A stretch of 64,000 nucleotides of DNA from Ciborinia camelliae (GCA_025890175.1 JANPYM010000007.1:1864209-1928208), one strand, 5' to 3'; shown: positions 11,393 to 23,279, counted from the first letter of the stretch. The notes: generated by a model from the sequence alone, not told the origin. Numbers and translations are program-made.

Positions 11393-11509
11393 CATTTAAA
11401 CAAAACGAGCAAACGTCAACGATAAACAATAGAATCGCGACGTCCTTATCGAGTTCACTTACCAAACTGATATCGCCTCGCCCTAGGGCGCTATACTCTC
11501 CTTAATACC

Positions 11510-13563
11510 ATGTTTTATTCGGAGACTCTATTGAGCAAGACAGGGCCTTTGGCTCGTGTCTGGCTTTCGGCAAATTTAGAGCGCAAGCTTTCAAAAAATC
11601 ATATTCTGCAAGCCAGTGTCAAGGATAGTGTTGAAGCTATCGTCACACCTAACCAAGCACCAATGGCCTTACGTTTGAGCGGCCAATTATTGCTTGGAGT
11701 CGTTAGAATTTATAGTCGAAAGGCGCGTTATTTACTGGACGATTGTAATGAGGCCCTCATAAAGATTAAAATGGTACGTCACCTATCTCCAGGTCATTGA
11801 GGTAAAGACTAAACCATTTCACCTAGGCTTTCCGTCTTTCCGGTAATAATGACATTCCCGCCGGGCTCCATATGCCTTCTCGAGATGCTCTCATGCTTCC
11901 CGATATGCTCACTGAAGGAGATAACCTCGAAATGCCACCGATGCCCGATGCGTCATTCCTTTTGTCCCAGTTAGACGATGACTCTACATTAGGCCGCAAG
12001 CGAAGAGGTGCTAGTCGTGATATCAACTTGCAGGACGAGTTCAATAACAGCCAGTTCTTACAAAATAGTATCGAAGATAACAACGTGGAAGCGGATGAAC
12101 TTGCTTTGGAGCCTTTGGATGATGATCTTGATTTGGGTCTCGATTTTGGACTTGACGACATGAACCCCAAGACGGCTGGAGCAGATAGATCTGGGGCTGA
12201 TATTAGTCTCGAATTTGGACGAGATGCACCAGCAGCCCGAGCTGTTGAAGATGATTTGCTCAGTGAATTGGACATTCAACCACGAGCAAAGGACGCTTTT
12301 GATGCTGGAGATCGTGATTCCTCCATCAATCTCGGGTTTGGGAATGATGATGATGGTTTCCAGATTGGTGATGATGATGGAGATATCGACATGCTCAATC
12401 TTGGTGGAGAACCAGATATTTCTGCTCTTCCGCGTGCTCCGGAACTTGAGCGCGCTCGGATATCCGAGTCGCCACTTTCCGATATTGATGAGACTATTGT
12501 TGCCGAAGTCGAGGCAAACCAACAACGGCGAGAAGAATCTGGAATGTTTGCACCCGAAGATGAGACAGAACAATCAATCTTCCGCCAGCCAGCTCAACGT
12601 GCCCGGAAATATAAGCCTTTAATGCCTGATGGTGACACCACAATTTCGAAGCATGCCATCCAGGAATTGCAAAAGAATCACGATGCCATTTTACGTCCCC
12701 AATCATTCCTTCCCAGGGATCCTCAACTTTTGGCATTAATGGAAATGCAGAAGAATGGCGGTTTTGTTTCAAATATCATGGGTGAAGGACGAAGCATGGG
12801 TTGGGCACCAGAACTACGTGGAATGCTTTCAGTCGATGCCGTTCGCAGAACAGGTGACTTGAAGCGTAAGCGTGATGGCGGTATTGCAGATGTCGAAAGC
12901 GAGCAAGAACAAGGTGCCAACAAATCGCCTCGATTGGATCTAGGTGAGGAGGAAGACCTTGGCGCTAACCTCGCTGGTGATGCTGGCTTGGGTCGGGATG
13001 AGACAATGCTTGCTGCCGATGGTACAATCATAGAAATGGGAGGAGATGATGAATTCAACGTCAACATTGATGATGATTATGAGCATAACGCCTCTGTTGG
13101 TTTACAAGATGATCGCAGTGTAACTCCAGGCAACCGATTTGATGAGACAACCGCACCTCTTGTACACCCTGCAGATAGTGGCCCTGTATCCCTTGGTACG
13201 ACTCACGCGGTTCATCTTCTTCGTGAACATTTCGGTGATGAAGCAGCCAACAGCCCAGATAGGCGCAGAAATGCCAGCGTTCTTTTCCAAGACCTATTGC
13301 CAGAAGGTACAACAAGCAAAGCTGATGCCACCAAGATGTTCTTCGAAGTCTTGGTCCTTGCAACGAAAGATGCCGTCAAGGTTGAGCAACAAGAACACTC
13401 GCTCGGAGGACCAATCCGGGTCAGAGGCAAACGAGGTCTTTGGGGTGCTTGGGCTGAAAGAGAAGCTGGTGGTGAAATTGCTGAAGAAGATGTCCCTCGA
13501 GCTGGACCATCTGCCACCGTACCTTTACTAGAAGCATCGAGAATGGTCTCAGTTTCTGCTTGA
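11510..13563 (+). CDS. RAD21: cohesin kleisin subunit Rad21/Scc1
   Basis: Exons 11510-11773 and 11827-13563; 2001 nt, 666 aa. The kleisin subunit closes the SMC1-SMC3 ring that holds sister chromatids together and is cut by separase at anaphase. The N-terminal Rad21/Rec8 domain is clear: [55 protein letters not shown] and [15 protein letters not shown]. The 53-bp intron (GTACGT...CACCTAG) then joins M88 to [20 protein letters not shown], continuing the family block. The middle is long, acidic and probably disordered ([30 protein letters not shown]). The C-terminal winged-helix region (about 595-666: [20 protein letters not shown]) binds the SMC1 head. The mitotic paralogue is favoured over meiotic Rec8 by the strong N-terminal match and ALMLPD segment. 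Two ACGCGA boxes lie in the promoter. Confidence 0.92.
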
Positions 13564-14243
13564 GAAAGAAAAATTCTTTGTACGAGTACATTATTGCATT
13601 TTAAGGTAAAAGGAAACGCTGGTCTAGCGATTGGCGTCAAGGTCAATTTCTTCGTAGGGAAAGCTCCAAGGTTATGATATGAATCTGGCGTTTTGAGTGT
13701 TGATATCCTAGGCGTTATACAAAGGCTTTGAGACCCGGTCTGACGGAAGTTGGGATTTGTTTGGGTACCTGGGGAAATTATGGATTGTAGTGACGAGTGG
13801 GTAGTAGTTCCAATGTATAAATAAAAATTCACCATGTCCATGATTATTTCCTCGTTGATGATATTTCTGTGATTGTTGTTGACTGATCCTTTTCTGCTAT
13901 TCAAATCTTTCAAGGTCCATTTGGTCCATTTGTTTCTTCCCTGCGTTGTCACTTCTGCTATATCATGAATGTCGAGGAAGATGGTTAGAGAGAGATAGAT
14001 GGGAAAACTTTCCAGAATCTCTCCTGTCTCTCTTAACCAATGACATGAAGTTTGACTTGTCTCGTGGAGTTGGTTATATATATAATGTTACAGGCTCGCT
14101 ATACCCTATACCCTATCCATACAAAAGGCCTTATAGAGAAGAGATTTAGGCTTTCATACCCTGGGCTGTAATAGATATACAGCGAAAATGTTCAGGGGTC
14201 TGATTTTGTGATTTTGTGGTTTTGTGGTTTTCAATGCTGGATG

Positions 14244-14356
14244 GGTGGGTAGGTAGGTAGATAGGTAAGGTGGGTAGGTAGGTAGGTAAGGTAGGTAGGT
14301 GGATATCACGTCCGTCTCTTTCTATCTCTATCTCTTACCTTACCTTACCTTACCTC
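14244..14356 (+). repeat. GGTA and CTTAC microsatellite cluster
   Basis: GGGTAGGTAGGTAGATAGG-type runs are followed by a CTTAC run at about 14,333-14,356. The first is largely the reverse complement of the second, so a hairpin could form. Confidence 0.75.
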
Positions 14357-14772
14357 TCTAAAACTTTTTGTGTCTTGTATCTTGAATCTTTTTATGATGG
14401 ATGCATGGATGGATGGATGGATGGATTTAAGAACTCAAGAACCTCGAGGTCTTTTCTGCTCTTTGGATAGGTATGAGGGAAAAATATATAGATGGATGTG
14501 AGATTAGGTTATTATTATATCAATATCTACCTAGGTAAGGTAGGTACTTATTATTTTTGATGAAATATTTGATTGGAATATAGATTGGATTGGATTGTGT
14601 TTCTTGCATGTCATTGTTGAGGTGAAGGTTGAGGTGAAAGTTGGAGGTTGCCCATGGAAACCACAAAAGTCATAAAAGAAAGTTTCCCGATCCTCATTTG
14701 TAGATGTGCAACAAAAAACCTTGGAAGAATGAGAGATGTGTGATAGGGTAGATAGAGTAGATGGATGGTGAG

Positions 14773-14806
14773 ATGGGATGGGATGGGATGGGATGGGATG
14801 GGATGG
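14773..14806 (+). repeat. (GGGAT)n repeat
   Basis: About seven head-to-tail GGGAT units. Similar ATGG and GGGAT tracts occur at 14,399-14,426 and in reverse complement near 49,588-49,608. Confidence 0.85.
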
Positions 14807-15525
14807 TATATAAGCGAGCTGAATAGAACCAGACGGGACAAGAAATAAAGTATAAAACCTTTGAGTCCTCCAGGTAGCAAGAGTGAATACACTATGATAT
14901 TATAGACTTGAATTACCTATCCACAGCTATACACATAGATTCTGTAAGCAAAGCACAATCAATGATATATCTTTGCTTCCTAGAAATATAGCATTACATA
15001 GACGGACGGTCTACCTTCAACAATCCATACTATTCTTAACCTATACTATAATACATAAGGGCAGGAAATAAATATACCAGAATATTTAAGATTACATGTG
15101 TTACATATCTCAAGATCAGAAGAACCTACCTTAAAATCTTTAGCTCGTTTAGTAGAACCTTGATGAATCGGATCAGTAATTGAGGATAACTCAAGGATGT
15201 ATATGTGAATCGGACGTTATGAAAAGGTTGCTTGCTTTAGAATATTGAAGATATTCACCGAGTAGCTAGGAAAGATTGACACAATGCTACCTAAGGTACC
15301 AAAGTATTGATAGAAAGTGAATACGATAAACCATAAACAAAAGAAATCCCCTCCCCAACCAAGTCCTCTCTGTAAACAAAAAAAGTGCCGAAAACCACCC
15401 TTCATCCAACTCTTTCAAACCCTCCCCGAAAGCTTTCCTATCCATACAATCAGCCAACGTTTAGAATTCGATGGCATCCCAGTTTTCAAAAACAAAACAA
15501 ACCATTTAATAAAAATGCTAAAGTT

Positions 15526-15585
15526 CGAATTTTGAATGCACGAATTTTGAATGCACGAATTTTGAATGCACGAATTTTGAATGCA
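15526..15585 (+). repeat. four exact 15-bp tandem repeats
   Basis: The unit CGAATTTTGAATGCA is repeated four times without change, in otherwise unique A+T-rich DNA. The unit length is a multiple of three, so the overlapping ORF reads it as a pentapeptide repeat (ARILN), but nothing else supports coding. Confidence 0.9.
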
Positions 15586-16310
15586 ACAAAACTCGGAATA
15601 AATATTTAGGTTCGGAGAAATGTGGGACCGATTGGGTCTCTAGGAGGATTTGATGAAAGTGAAGGGTCAACATGGTTGGGGTGAAGGTTTATGAGGTGGA
15701 TTGGATTGAGTGGCATGGGTGCTTGAAGCAGCCATTGGGATCTGAGAAGTAGCAACAGAAACTGTCTCCTGGTTGAGAATAAAGAGTGAGAAATGCATCA
15801 GTGATGGTGGGACTACGATTGGAGTTTATGCTGTTGAATGATTATGGTACAGTAATGGAGTTCTGGAGCTTAGGTAGGTATCGCTAGATAGAAAAGGGAT
15901 GAGGAGTTGGACTCGAGAAAGCTGGGGGAATGTCCCATGAATGGGAAGGGAGAAGTTGATAATAAGGGAACTCGGTTTACGCTTGTTGAGAGAGATGAAG
16001 TTATAATGCAAATAACATTGTTTCAAACTGAGTTGAGCTTGACTATAGAGTATACCACTTGAGCTATTGTAGATTCTGCATAGGAGTTGATTCACCCCTA
16101 GATATTCGAAGCCATTAAAAGCCTAAGACACGTTCAAACACTAAGTAGATAGCGTCAAGCCCAAGCAATCACCACATAAAGTCCCTATATCAAATAACCG
16201 TGAAAAACCAAAGCAATACTTAAAAGAAATCGAGGATTCAAGGATTTACCAAGATCGTAGACCTAAACCCCATTAGCCTTAAAATTCTCACCCCCATAAG
16301 AAGTGAAAAC

Positions 16311-17565
16311 CTACGCGCTCTCCCCATCAACCTCCTTCCCTTTCCCTTTTCCCTTGCTATTTTCCCTTTCCTTCTCCTCATGCCACTTATCCACATCTAA
16401 AGCCTGTGTTCCATTCCAATTCGTCATAATATGTTGACCCCTCGACCTAACTCTATTCTGATACCACCCCGGCATCGCTCTCAACCACGTTAAACTCACT
16501 CCAAACCCGGGGAAAATTCCATGCCCACTCTTTCCAATAAGGATCTTCTTTACAATCGCTTCTGCGACTGTATCAACCTCTAATGTTGGCATTAAGAATT
16601 TAGCATCATTTTGATAGCCTTGGAATAGTGCGGTTTTGGTGTGTCCTTGGTTGATCACTATGGTTCTCACTTTCGGCGCATTGTACTTGGTGAGTAATTC
16701 TGCTGTTAGACCTTCGTGAAATGAGAGTGCAGCTGCTTTTGATGAGGCGTAATCGGTCATATTTGGTACGGGGAGATAGGCTGCAAGACTTGCGACTGTA
16801 ACGACCATGCCGTGGTTGTTCTTGATCATGTATGGAACGAATTCTTTGGCCATGAAATAGTGGGAAATAGCATTAACGTCGAATGTAAAGCGAACATCCT
16901 GTTCGGTAGAGTCGAGGATACTCTTTCCGCGGGCGACACCGGCATTATTGATGAGAACAGTGGGATTTCCTACTTCAGAGCGGATGTGAGATGCGACAGT
17001 GGCAATGGTGGAGGGCGATGTTATATCGCATTTGTAGTAGTGAACATTAGATGCTTTGGTAAAGAAGTCAATGCTAGCCGAACGTTCCACGTAAGGTAGG
17101 ACAACTTACTAGTTTCATAACTCATAGGAATAACATCCAACACCACAACCGTAATTCCCTTCTCCGCAAGAAGTTTCACAACTTGTCCACCAATCCCCCC
17201 AGCACCACCTGTAATCAACACAATCTCTTTCTTCCAATCATATTTGTCATCTACCCAATTATTTTGCACACCTCTCTCCAAGTAATTCGAAATCAATCGG
17301 AGAACTCCAAAATAAAACAATTTTCGAATTCGAGAGAATGCTGTTTCATGGAGAATGGAAAGATCGTTTCCTCGTTTTGTGTAACGAGCAAGGAGAAGAA
17401 ATATCAAAGTAAAAGCTGGATTCAGTGCCGTTTTCTTCACCAGGCTGCCTAGGGAATCACCGCGAAAACCTATATGTTGTGTATCCCCAATTAGCTTGGT
17501 GTTATACAAGATAAGGGGTTTGTGGTCGCACCTTCGCGGGGGAGCCATCCATTGTGCATCGGCAT
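16311..17565 (-). CDS. membrane-associated short-chain dehydrogenase/reductase
   Basis: Exons 17565-17532, 17469-17110 and 17053-16311; 1137 nt, 378 aa. A classical SDR of the retinol/17-beta-hydroxysteroid dehydrogenase-like group that uses NAD(P)(H) on a hydroxyl/ketone substrate; the substrate is unknown. The start at 17565 gives MPMHNGWLPREG; the 62-bp intron 1 (17470-17531) joins it in frame to FRGDSLGSLVKKTALNP. A longer unspliced ORF starting at 17614 reads through intron 1 and looks unnatural. A hydrophobic segment (about 28-40) suggests membrane association. The cofactor motif TGGAGGIG is at 98-105, NNAG at 167-170, the catalytic Ser at ~220, and YASSK gives Y233 and K237. Intron 2 (17054-17109) restores ETTSNVHYYKCDIT. 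The C-terminus is a charged Lys/Glu/Gly tail. Catalytic residues are intact. Confidence 0.85.
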
Positions 17566-18105
17566 ATTTCTCCGTCTGTTGTGTATCGGTAGTTTCAAGG
17601 GGTCGACAAAACAACTTGATAATGAAGCTTCGATATATGTAGAATGGGGAGACGATAAGAAGAAGAGAACATCTTGACAGGAACTTTTGGAATGTTGACC
17701 ATATTCATACCCTTTGATCTGAATAGCCGGCTTAGCAATTGCTAAAGGATGTGTCGACCAATCAAAATAGGGAAAGTCTGAACATTTTGAGTTTTGGATT
17801 GCGGGGGAGCGGGGTTAGCGCCTCCAGCTGTCAGAAAGGCTTCCCTATATGAATTATATATCATTATCAGAGATCACATAAAACCTAATTAATTATATAG
17901 GCAATATACTGCGAGATGAACTAGACACTAATAGGCTCCTCCTCTGCTTCCAGTTCAACTTCATAATCTACCATATTATTGACTCCCTTTCAAGCATAGT
18001 ATTTGGGATTAATCTATGTTCATCCAACAAGCAAACTCTAAATATTTACAAGAAATTTTGGTCAATCTATTAGTCTTCTCCGAGGCAAGCTAATATTTCG
18101 ACATA
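17566..18105. other. intergenic, dehydrogenase promoter and GPI-gene 3' region
   Basis: A 540-bp spacer between two minus-strand genes. It includes A+T-rich stretches near 17,860-17,910 with TTAATTAA-type sequence. No coding signal is seen. Confidence 0.55.
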
Positions 18106-18940
18106 TTACAACGCGAACATCAGAAACAGACTTCCTATCCATATGTAATGTTCACCGGTCCTCCAGTCAATAGAGTTTCCGGCCCCAATTCCATCTTTCG
18201 AGGAGGCCGTAGTTTGTATCGCTGTTCCTGCAATACGAGTAAAATTATTCGCCGATGCGTTCAATGTTTCCCAAGGAATCAAATCATTATTGATGGAGTC
18301 GCAAGAAGGTCTATCACTTTGCTCAGGTATCGAGTTGGTGACTTGGATTGGTAGGTCAAAGATTGTGTATTGATCGGTTCCATTCAATCGGAAGTTTTGG
18401 CGGATAGAAATCTAATACTGTTAACAGAACCGAACGTTTAATATAGAAAGTCTGAAGGCGCACATTATATGCTCCCCTGGATGTGTTTTTATCTGATGTG
18501 CCATCCCCAACAAGACAATCAGGCCAAACCCAGTTCACATGTTTGACTGTGCTACTCGACTCTTGAGCCATGATCTCTCCTAGGCTCGCATTTCCTGCTG
18601 TGGCTGTGCCATTCGAGATTGTCAAGTTCTTTCCTGTCGTATAGCTTGAGAGGAACATTGTGATACTATAAATCTCGGAAGCGGCATTTTTCGGATAAGG
18701 TGGAAGTTGAAGCTGTCCATCCGAGGAAACATCTAGCGCAACCTGTAGAAAATCTAAACAGTTAGCAAATATTCCACATTCAGGATTGGATATTTACTTA
18801 CCACCTCCCAGTGGTGTATTGGGCTGCGGCGCATCCACTATCGCGATACCGGGGGTGTAAATTTGTCCATTGACAATTTCTTGAGAGTAGATACCTTGCG
18901 CATAGAGACAAACGAAAAGAATGAATCGTAATGCAGCCAT
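18106..18940 (-). CDS. secreted N-glycosylated protein, GPI-anchor candidate
   Basis: Exons 18940-18802, 18753-18464 and 18411-18106; 735 nt, 244 aa. The N-terminus MAALRFILFVCLYAQGIYSQ is a signal peptide with probable cleavage near YSQ. The conserved-looking block is IYTPGIAIVDAPQPNTPLGG...ALDVSSDGQLQLPPYPKNA, followed by FLSSYTTGKNLTISNGTA, KHVNWVWPDCLVGDG and YTIFDLPIQVTNSI. There are several NxS/T sites (NLT, NGT, NAS, NTS, NFT). The C-terminus ends in a hydrophobic segment (YIWIGSLFLMFAL) after a Gly/Ser-rich stretch, as in GPI-anchor signals. Intron 1 (18754-18801, 48 bp) splits the Asp of GGDFLQV; intron 2 (18412-18463, 52 bp, donor GTGCGC) restores NISIRQNFRLNGTD. I recall similar fungal proteins of unknown function but no enzymatic motif. 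A cell-wall or surface location is inference. Confidence 0.75.
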
Positions 18941-19427
18941 TGCAAAAAGATACTTAGCAGCCACAATGTACGGAAAAGTAAATGAATGCTGGATACATCA
19001 TATAGGAAACAGAACAGAAAATTGGTTTACAAGTAATATCAGCATGGCGATATATGAAATGATGACAAGGAAGCAAATTTCTCGTCCTAATATTTCCAAT
19101 GAAATGTACTTCCTGGTTAATAAATTATGCCTTAAGAGATATCAAATCATCAAACTTATTGGTTCGGTCGACCTATTCCGAGATCTCGAAGAAGTTAATG
19201 AGAGTTTGATTAGGACTTGGCTTGTATCAAATAAATTGCATTGAGCTTCAAAGTGTTCAATATTGATCACGTGAAATAAATGTTATTAGTAAGCCTGATA
19301 AGCCTGATTGCAAGATATCACTGCTTTTAATAGGTTTACGAATATATTGTGCTGAACTCATCCGGTAGTGCATAGCTTCTTGTTCTATTCCATCCCCTCA
19401 CGGTATTGTTGCGGAACACTCAACATC
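18941..19427. other. divergent promoter region
   Basis: 487 bp between the GPI-candidate gene (-) and the pseudouridine catabolism gene (+). It includes CACGTGA at about 19,269 and A+T-rich runs. An ORF at 18,921-19,244 lacks coding character. Confidence 0.5.
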
Positions 19428-22247
19428 ATGAATTCCATGATTCGACCCACACTTAGACTCCCATTCTCTTCGTTGTCGACCAGTGCCTTGATATTGAAGC
19501 GCCCTTATGGCAATTTTAGTTATGGATCTGGCAGAAAAAAGGGAAAAGTCGAGAGACGAGCCTTCAGAGAAACCGATAGCGAGATTTTCCAGATGTCTGA
19601 GGAAGTGAGAGAGGCTATTAATTCGAAGAAACCAATTGTAGCTTTAGAGAGCGCGATTTATACTCACGGATATTCATACCCTGATAATGTCAAGTTAGCT
19701 CTCGATCTGGAGAATATTGTTCGTGTTAATGGAGGAATTCCAGCAACAATTGGAATTCTGGACGGTGTAGCACGTGTCGGGTTAAACGAAGAGGAGTTGA
19801 TTGCTGTCACATCTGCAGCAGGAAAACCAGAGACTATGAAGGTCTCCCGGAGAGACTTGTCTTATATTCTAGGAATGGTACGTAACACCCTTCCCTGTTA
19901 GACCATCCACTTTGATGTGCTTTATAATTCTGAACCAAAGTTAATCGAAATTAGGGAATCGCTGGACGCAAACTTACTGGGGGTACCACGGTTGCCGGCA
20001 CCATGATCTTAGCACGTAAAGCTGGAATAAGTGTTTTCGGTACTGGTGGTCTAGGAGGCGTTCATCGTGGGGGTCAGGACAGTATGGATATTTCTGCTGA
20101 CCTTACCGAACTTGGACGCACCCCAGTTGCCGTGATTAGCAGTGGCTGCAAAAGCTTTTTAGATATTCCTCGAACATTAGAGTATCTAGAGACTCAAGGA
20201 GCTGGCGTCTTTACGTTTGCAGATGGACGTACTGGCTCAATAGACTATCCGGCATTTTACACACGTGATAGTGGTGTTAGGAGTCCGATGGTCATCCAAA
20301 ATGCCGAAGAAGCTGCCGCAATTATCTGTAAGTTTTAGTTATCCTGAGGGTGATTCTAGCTGTTGATCTTGAAACTAATATAAGTAGACGCCCAGGATTT
20401 CTATAAGACTGCTAGCGGTTTCCATTTTGCGAATCCAATTCCAGAACAGTTCTCACTTCCTAAATCTGAAATTGATCATGCAATCAATCAGGCGGTTCAA
20501 GATGCTGCTGAACAGGGCATCCATGGTCATGCGAATACTCCCTTTATTCTAGCAAGGATCAAAGAGCTTACGAAGGGCACTAGCGTTGCTGCGAATCGGG
20601 CGTTGATAGAGTCCAATATTAAGATGGCGACAAGAGTTGCCGTTGAGCTTTCAAGGTTGAGATTAAATGAAGTCGAACGCTGGTTAGTGAAGGCTGGCCG
20701 CAATTAAGAATATAGTGGCTCAATAAATGTTTATAGGAACAATGCTAGCAAGCTCCTCACACAAAATTCCATTATAAGCAATGCAAGACGGATAGATCCA
20801 AACCACTCTAATTCCTTGGTGTTTTCATCTTCCAGCGTACCCGCTTCAAAGGTTCGCTAAAATCCTCCCTAGCTTGCGAAATGCCTTTGTAGGGAACCCA
20901 TGCCTCAAATATTCCTATTCTCTAACCTTGTATTTCGTGTAGCCCAGTATAGTCGTCGCAGGATCAATAGCCATAGATCTCTCTTGTGATTATACTCCTC
21001 GTACCAACCAACCGGAGGGAAGTTCTTCACCCCAGATGCACACATCAAACATCGCCCAAATACGCTCATCAATTGGTGGCGTTGGTTATAACGTCTTACA
21101 AGCAGCCCAGCTTAGTAGTAATGAACCTGTCAGTCTCTATACGTTCGTTGGAGATGACCAGTAAGTACCTACAGTCCTATCATCGATTGGTTTTAATAAA
21201 TCTAGGGCTGGAAAAACGATACTTCAAAGCTTACAAGCCAAAGGACACAATACCGATGATATTTCGGTATGCTCAGGGGAAACTGGTCATCGCACAGCTC
21301 AATACGTTGCTATCAACGATGGAAAAAAAGATCTCGTTGTAGCCATGGCTGATATGGATATATTCGCTAGACCCCTTGATGACCCATCTATGCGGGCCAT
21401 GAACGATAGTCTCAGCAGGCTTACATCATCTACAAAATGGATTGCCATAGATGCAAATTGGCAATCGGAAGTCATCCACGGTCTCATGAACGCAGTCAAA
21501 TCATCGTCACCTTCCGTCAAAATCGCATTCGAACCCGTCTCAACCACCAAGTCCGCACGCCTATTTGAGCCCCCCACCAGCTCATCTGCCAGATCTAATA
21601 AACTTCCAGTCTTCCCAAACCATATCGTTGATCTCGCAACACCCAATGAACACGAACTCACTTCTATGCATGATGCCGCCACTACACATGGCCGATTCGA
21701 AACCGACGAATGGTGGGAAACCATCGACGCTCTGGGCATCCCCAGCACAGGTGCTCGAGACCGTTTTGTACAAATAACATCGCAAGATCTAACCAACCAA
21801 GGGATCCCCGTCAAAGCCATTCAACTCCTTCCCTACATCCCCACTCTTCTTACTAAGCTTGGTCCTCAAGGTGTCCTCCTCACTTCCATACTAAATCCTA
21901 CCGATCCACGACTTCGGGATCCGGATCATGCACCGTATATTCTTTCACGTTGTGCGAATGGGAATGAAGAAGTGGGAGGTGTATATATGAGGTTATTCCC
22001 GGTGGTAGAGAAGGTAGAAGAGGGAGATGTGGTCAGTGTTAATGGTGTTGGCGATACATTTTTGGGGGTGTTGATTGCGGGGTTGGCGAGGGGATGTGAG
22101 TTGGGGAATGAATTGATTGGGATTGCGCAGAAGGGGGCGGTCATGACTTTGAAGAGTGGAGAGAGTGTCGGTCCCGAGGTGGGGAGGTTGAGGGAGAAGT
22201 TGGATGAGTTGTTGCAACGCCAAAGTACTGGAAGAGATCGTAAATAA
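19428..22247 (+). CDS. pseudouridine-5'-phosphate glycosidase / PfkB kinase fusion
   Basis: Exons 19428-19877, 19955-20327, 20388-20682, 20737-20851, 20943-21160 and 21206-22247; 2493 nt, 830 aa. The N-terminal half is PsuG/indigoidine-synthase-A-like: it reversibly splits pseudouridine-5'-phosphate to uracil and ribose-5-phosphate. The C-terminal half is a PfkB/ribokinase-type kinase, expected to phosphorylate pseudouridine. Visible motifs are VALESAIYTHG (71-81, catalytic Glu74), GGTTVAGTM, GTGGLGGVHRGG, FADGRTG, then after a Ser/Asn linker the kinase starts PSIVVAGSIAIDLSCDY (412 on). SIGGVGYNVLQAAQL, TGHRTAQY and NGVGDTFLG (763-771, catalytic Asp767) follow. A stop would end the glycosidase at 20,706 if intron 4 (20683-20736) were not removed, so the fusion depends on introns 4 and 5. 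The N-terminus (MIRPTLRLPFSSLSTSALILKR) is Arg/Ser-rich like a mitochondrial presequence. An in-frame ATG also exists at 19,368. Confidence 0.85.
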
Positions 22248-22618
22248 CTTAATCTAAAAGGAATATGGTATACATATTGCATTATGTGAGCGATAATATG
22301 TAAAATCAAGTTAGAATACTAGGATACAGTATTGGCAACTGAATATCCAATTTCACAGTGACTTTACAATATATTTTTAACCCAATGTCCTGTGTGAAAG
22401 AACTAGCTATAGTCATAAAATATAGCTAGAGTTTTAATATCACGATCTTCAATGATATTACACGGAGAAATTGACTATTGTTGGACGAGAAGCGCACTCT
22501 AAAGACATAATGATCCGACGAAAGGACATCGACTCCAACAGTTATGATCAACATGAAAGTCTAGCTGTAAACTTTCCCCGCAATTAAGTCTCTCCTCTAT
22601 GTAAAAAGAAAACTCATT

Positions 22619-22924
22619 TTACTTTGCACCTTCTCTGGTGTGCCAACTTTGCGCATCTATACGAATGAAGCCAGCTGCCATCATAGCTTTCCAGAAGGCA
22701 TCTCCAATCCTCATCTTCCACCCTTTCCATAGCAACCGATCCTCCACATCCCACCTAAACCCCCAAGGTCCTCCCAAAACCCAGCCTCGCAGTATGATGA
22801 AAATTAATATCCTAGCAATAGAAGAAATCCTTTCCGCCAGGGGCCCAAGGAAAATAAATGGTACTAGCGTGAAACACGAGTCCCGTATCCGTAGCATATA
22901 CCCCGCACGGTGAATGTATGACAT
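22619..22924 (-). CDS. possible small hydrophobic protein, unrecognised
   Basis: A 101-aa ORF with ATG at 22924. It has a hydrophobic N-terminal half (SCFTLVPFIFLGPLAERI, ARILIFIILRGWVLGG) and a Trp/Arg-rich second half (WDVEDRLLWKGWKMRIG...FWKAMMAAGF). The composition is more protein-like than its neighbours, but I know no family, and there is no clear upstream exon. It could be the last exon of a decayed gene. Confidence 0.25.
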   Translation of the reverse strand: MSYIHRAGYMLRIRDSCFTLVPFIFLGPLAERISSIARILIFIILRGWVLGGPWGFRWDVEDRLLWKGWKMRIGDAFWKAMMAAGFIRIDAQSWHTREGAK

Positions 22925-23215
22925 TCACGTGTTCTTACAACAATATTATACGGCTTTAATACATTCCAAAAAAGGAGATTAAGCGAATATATTTTTTATG
23001 ACCAAGGACTGGTACTGTTCGATACGGTCCAATTCAACTGAGCATATCTTCACAGATCAGAATTGAAATTAATATAAAGGGAAATAGCGCTGAGATGTAT
23101 CAAGCTCTGAGACTATACTACAGCTCCTACAGGTCATACGGCCGCTAGCTACTTTTGACATACCTTTATCATCTAAAGACTACTAGTACTATTCAATACT
23201 ATCCAATTCAACCGT

Positions 23216-23279
23216 AACTACAGTTCAACCTCCTCTACTCCTTCACTGCCCATTTTCAACTACAGTTCAACCTCCTCTA
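23216..23279 (+). repeat. 22-bp direct repeat pair
   Basis: AACTACAGTTCAACCTCCTC followed by TA occurs at 23,216-23,237 and again at 23,258-23,279, just upstream of the coiled-coil gene. Confidence 0.85.

Larger units (their letters stand above)
13564..16310. other. 2.7-kb gene-free, microsatellite-rich interval
   Basis: Lies between the RAD21 3' end and the 3' end of the short-chain dehydrogenase. It contains separate GGTA, CTTAC, ATGG, GGGAT and 15-bp tandem repeats. The short ORFs present are low-complexity or lack coding character, and no tRNA-like cloverleaf was recognised. Confidence 0.6.

Noticed and set aside
20683..20706. Stop of the glycosidase at 20,706 as the end of a separate PsuG gene
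   Set aside because: Splicing at 20,683-20,736 keeps frame into a linker and then a complete PfkB kinase whose first exon has no start codon of its own.
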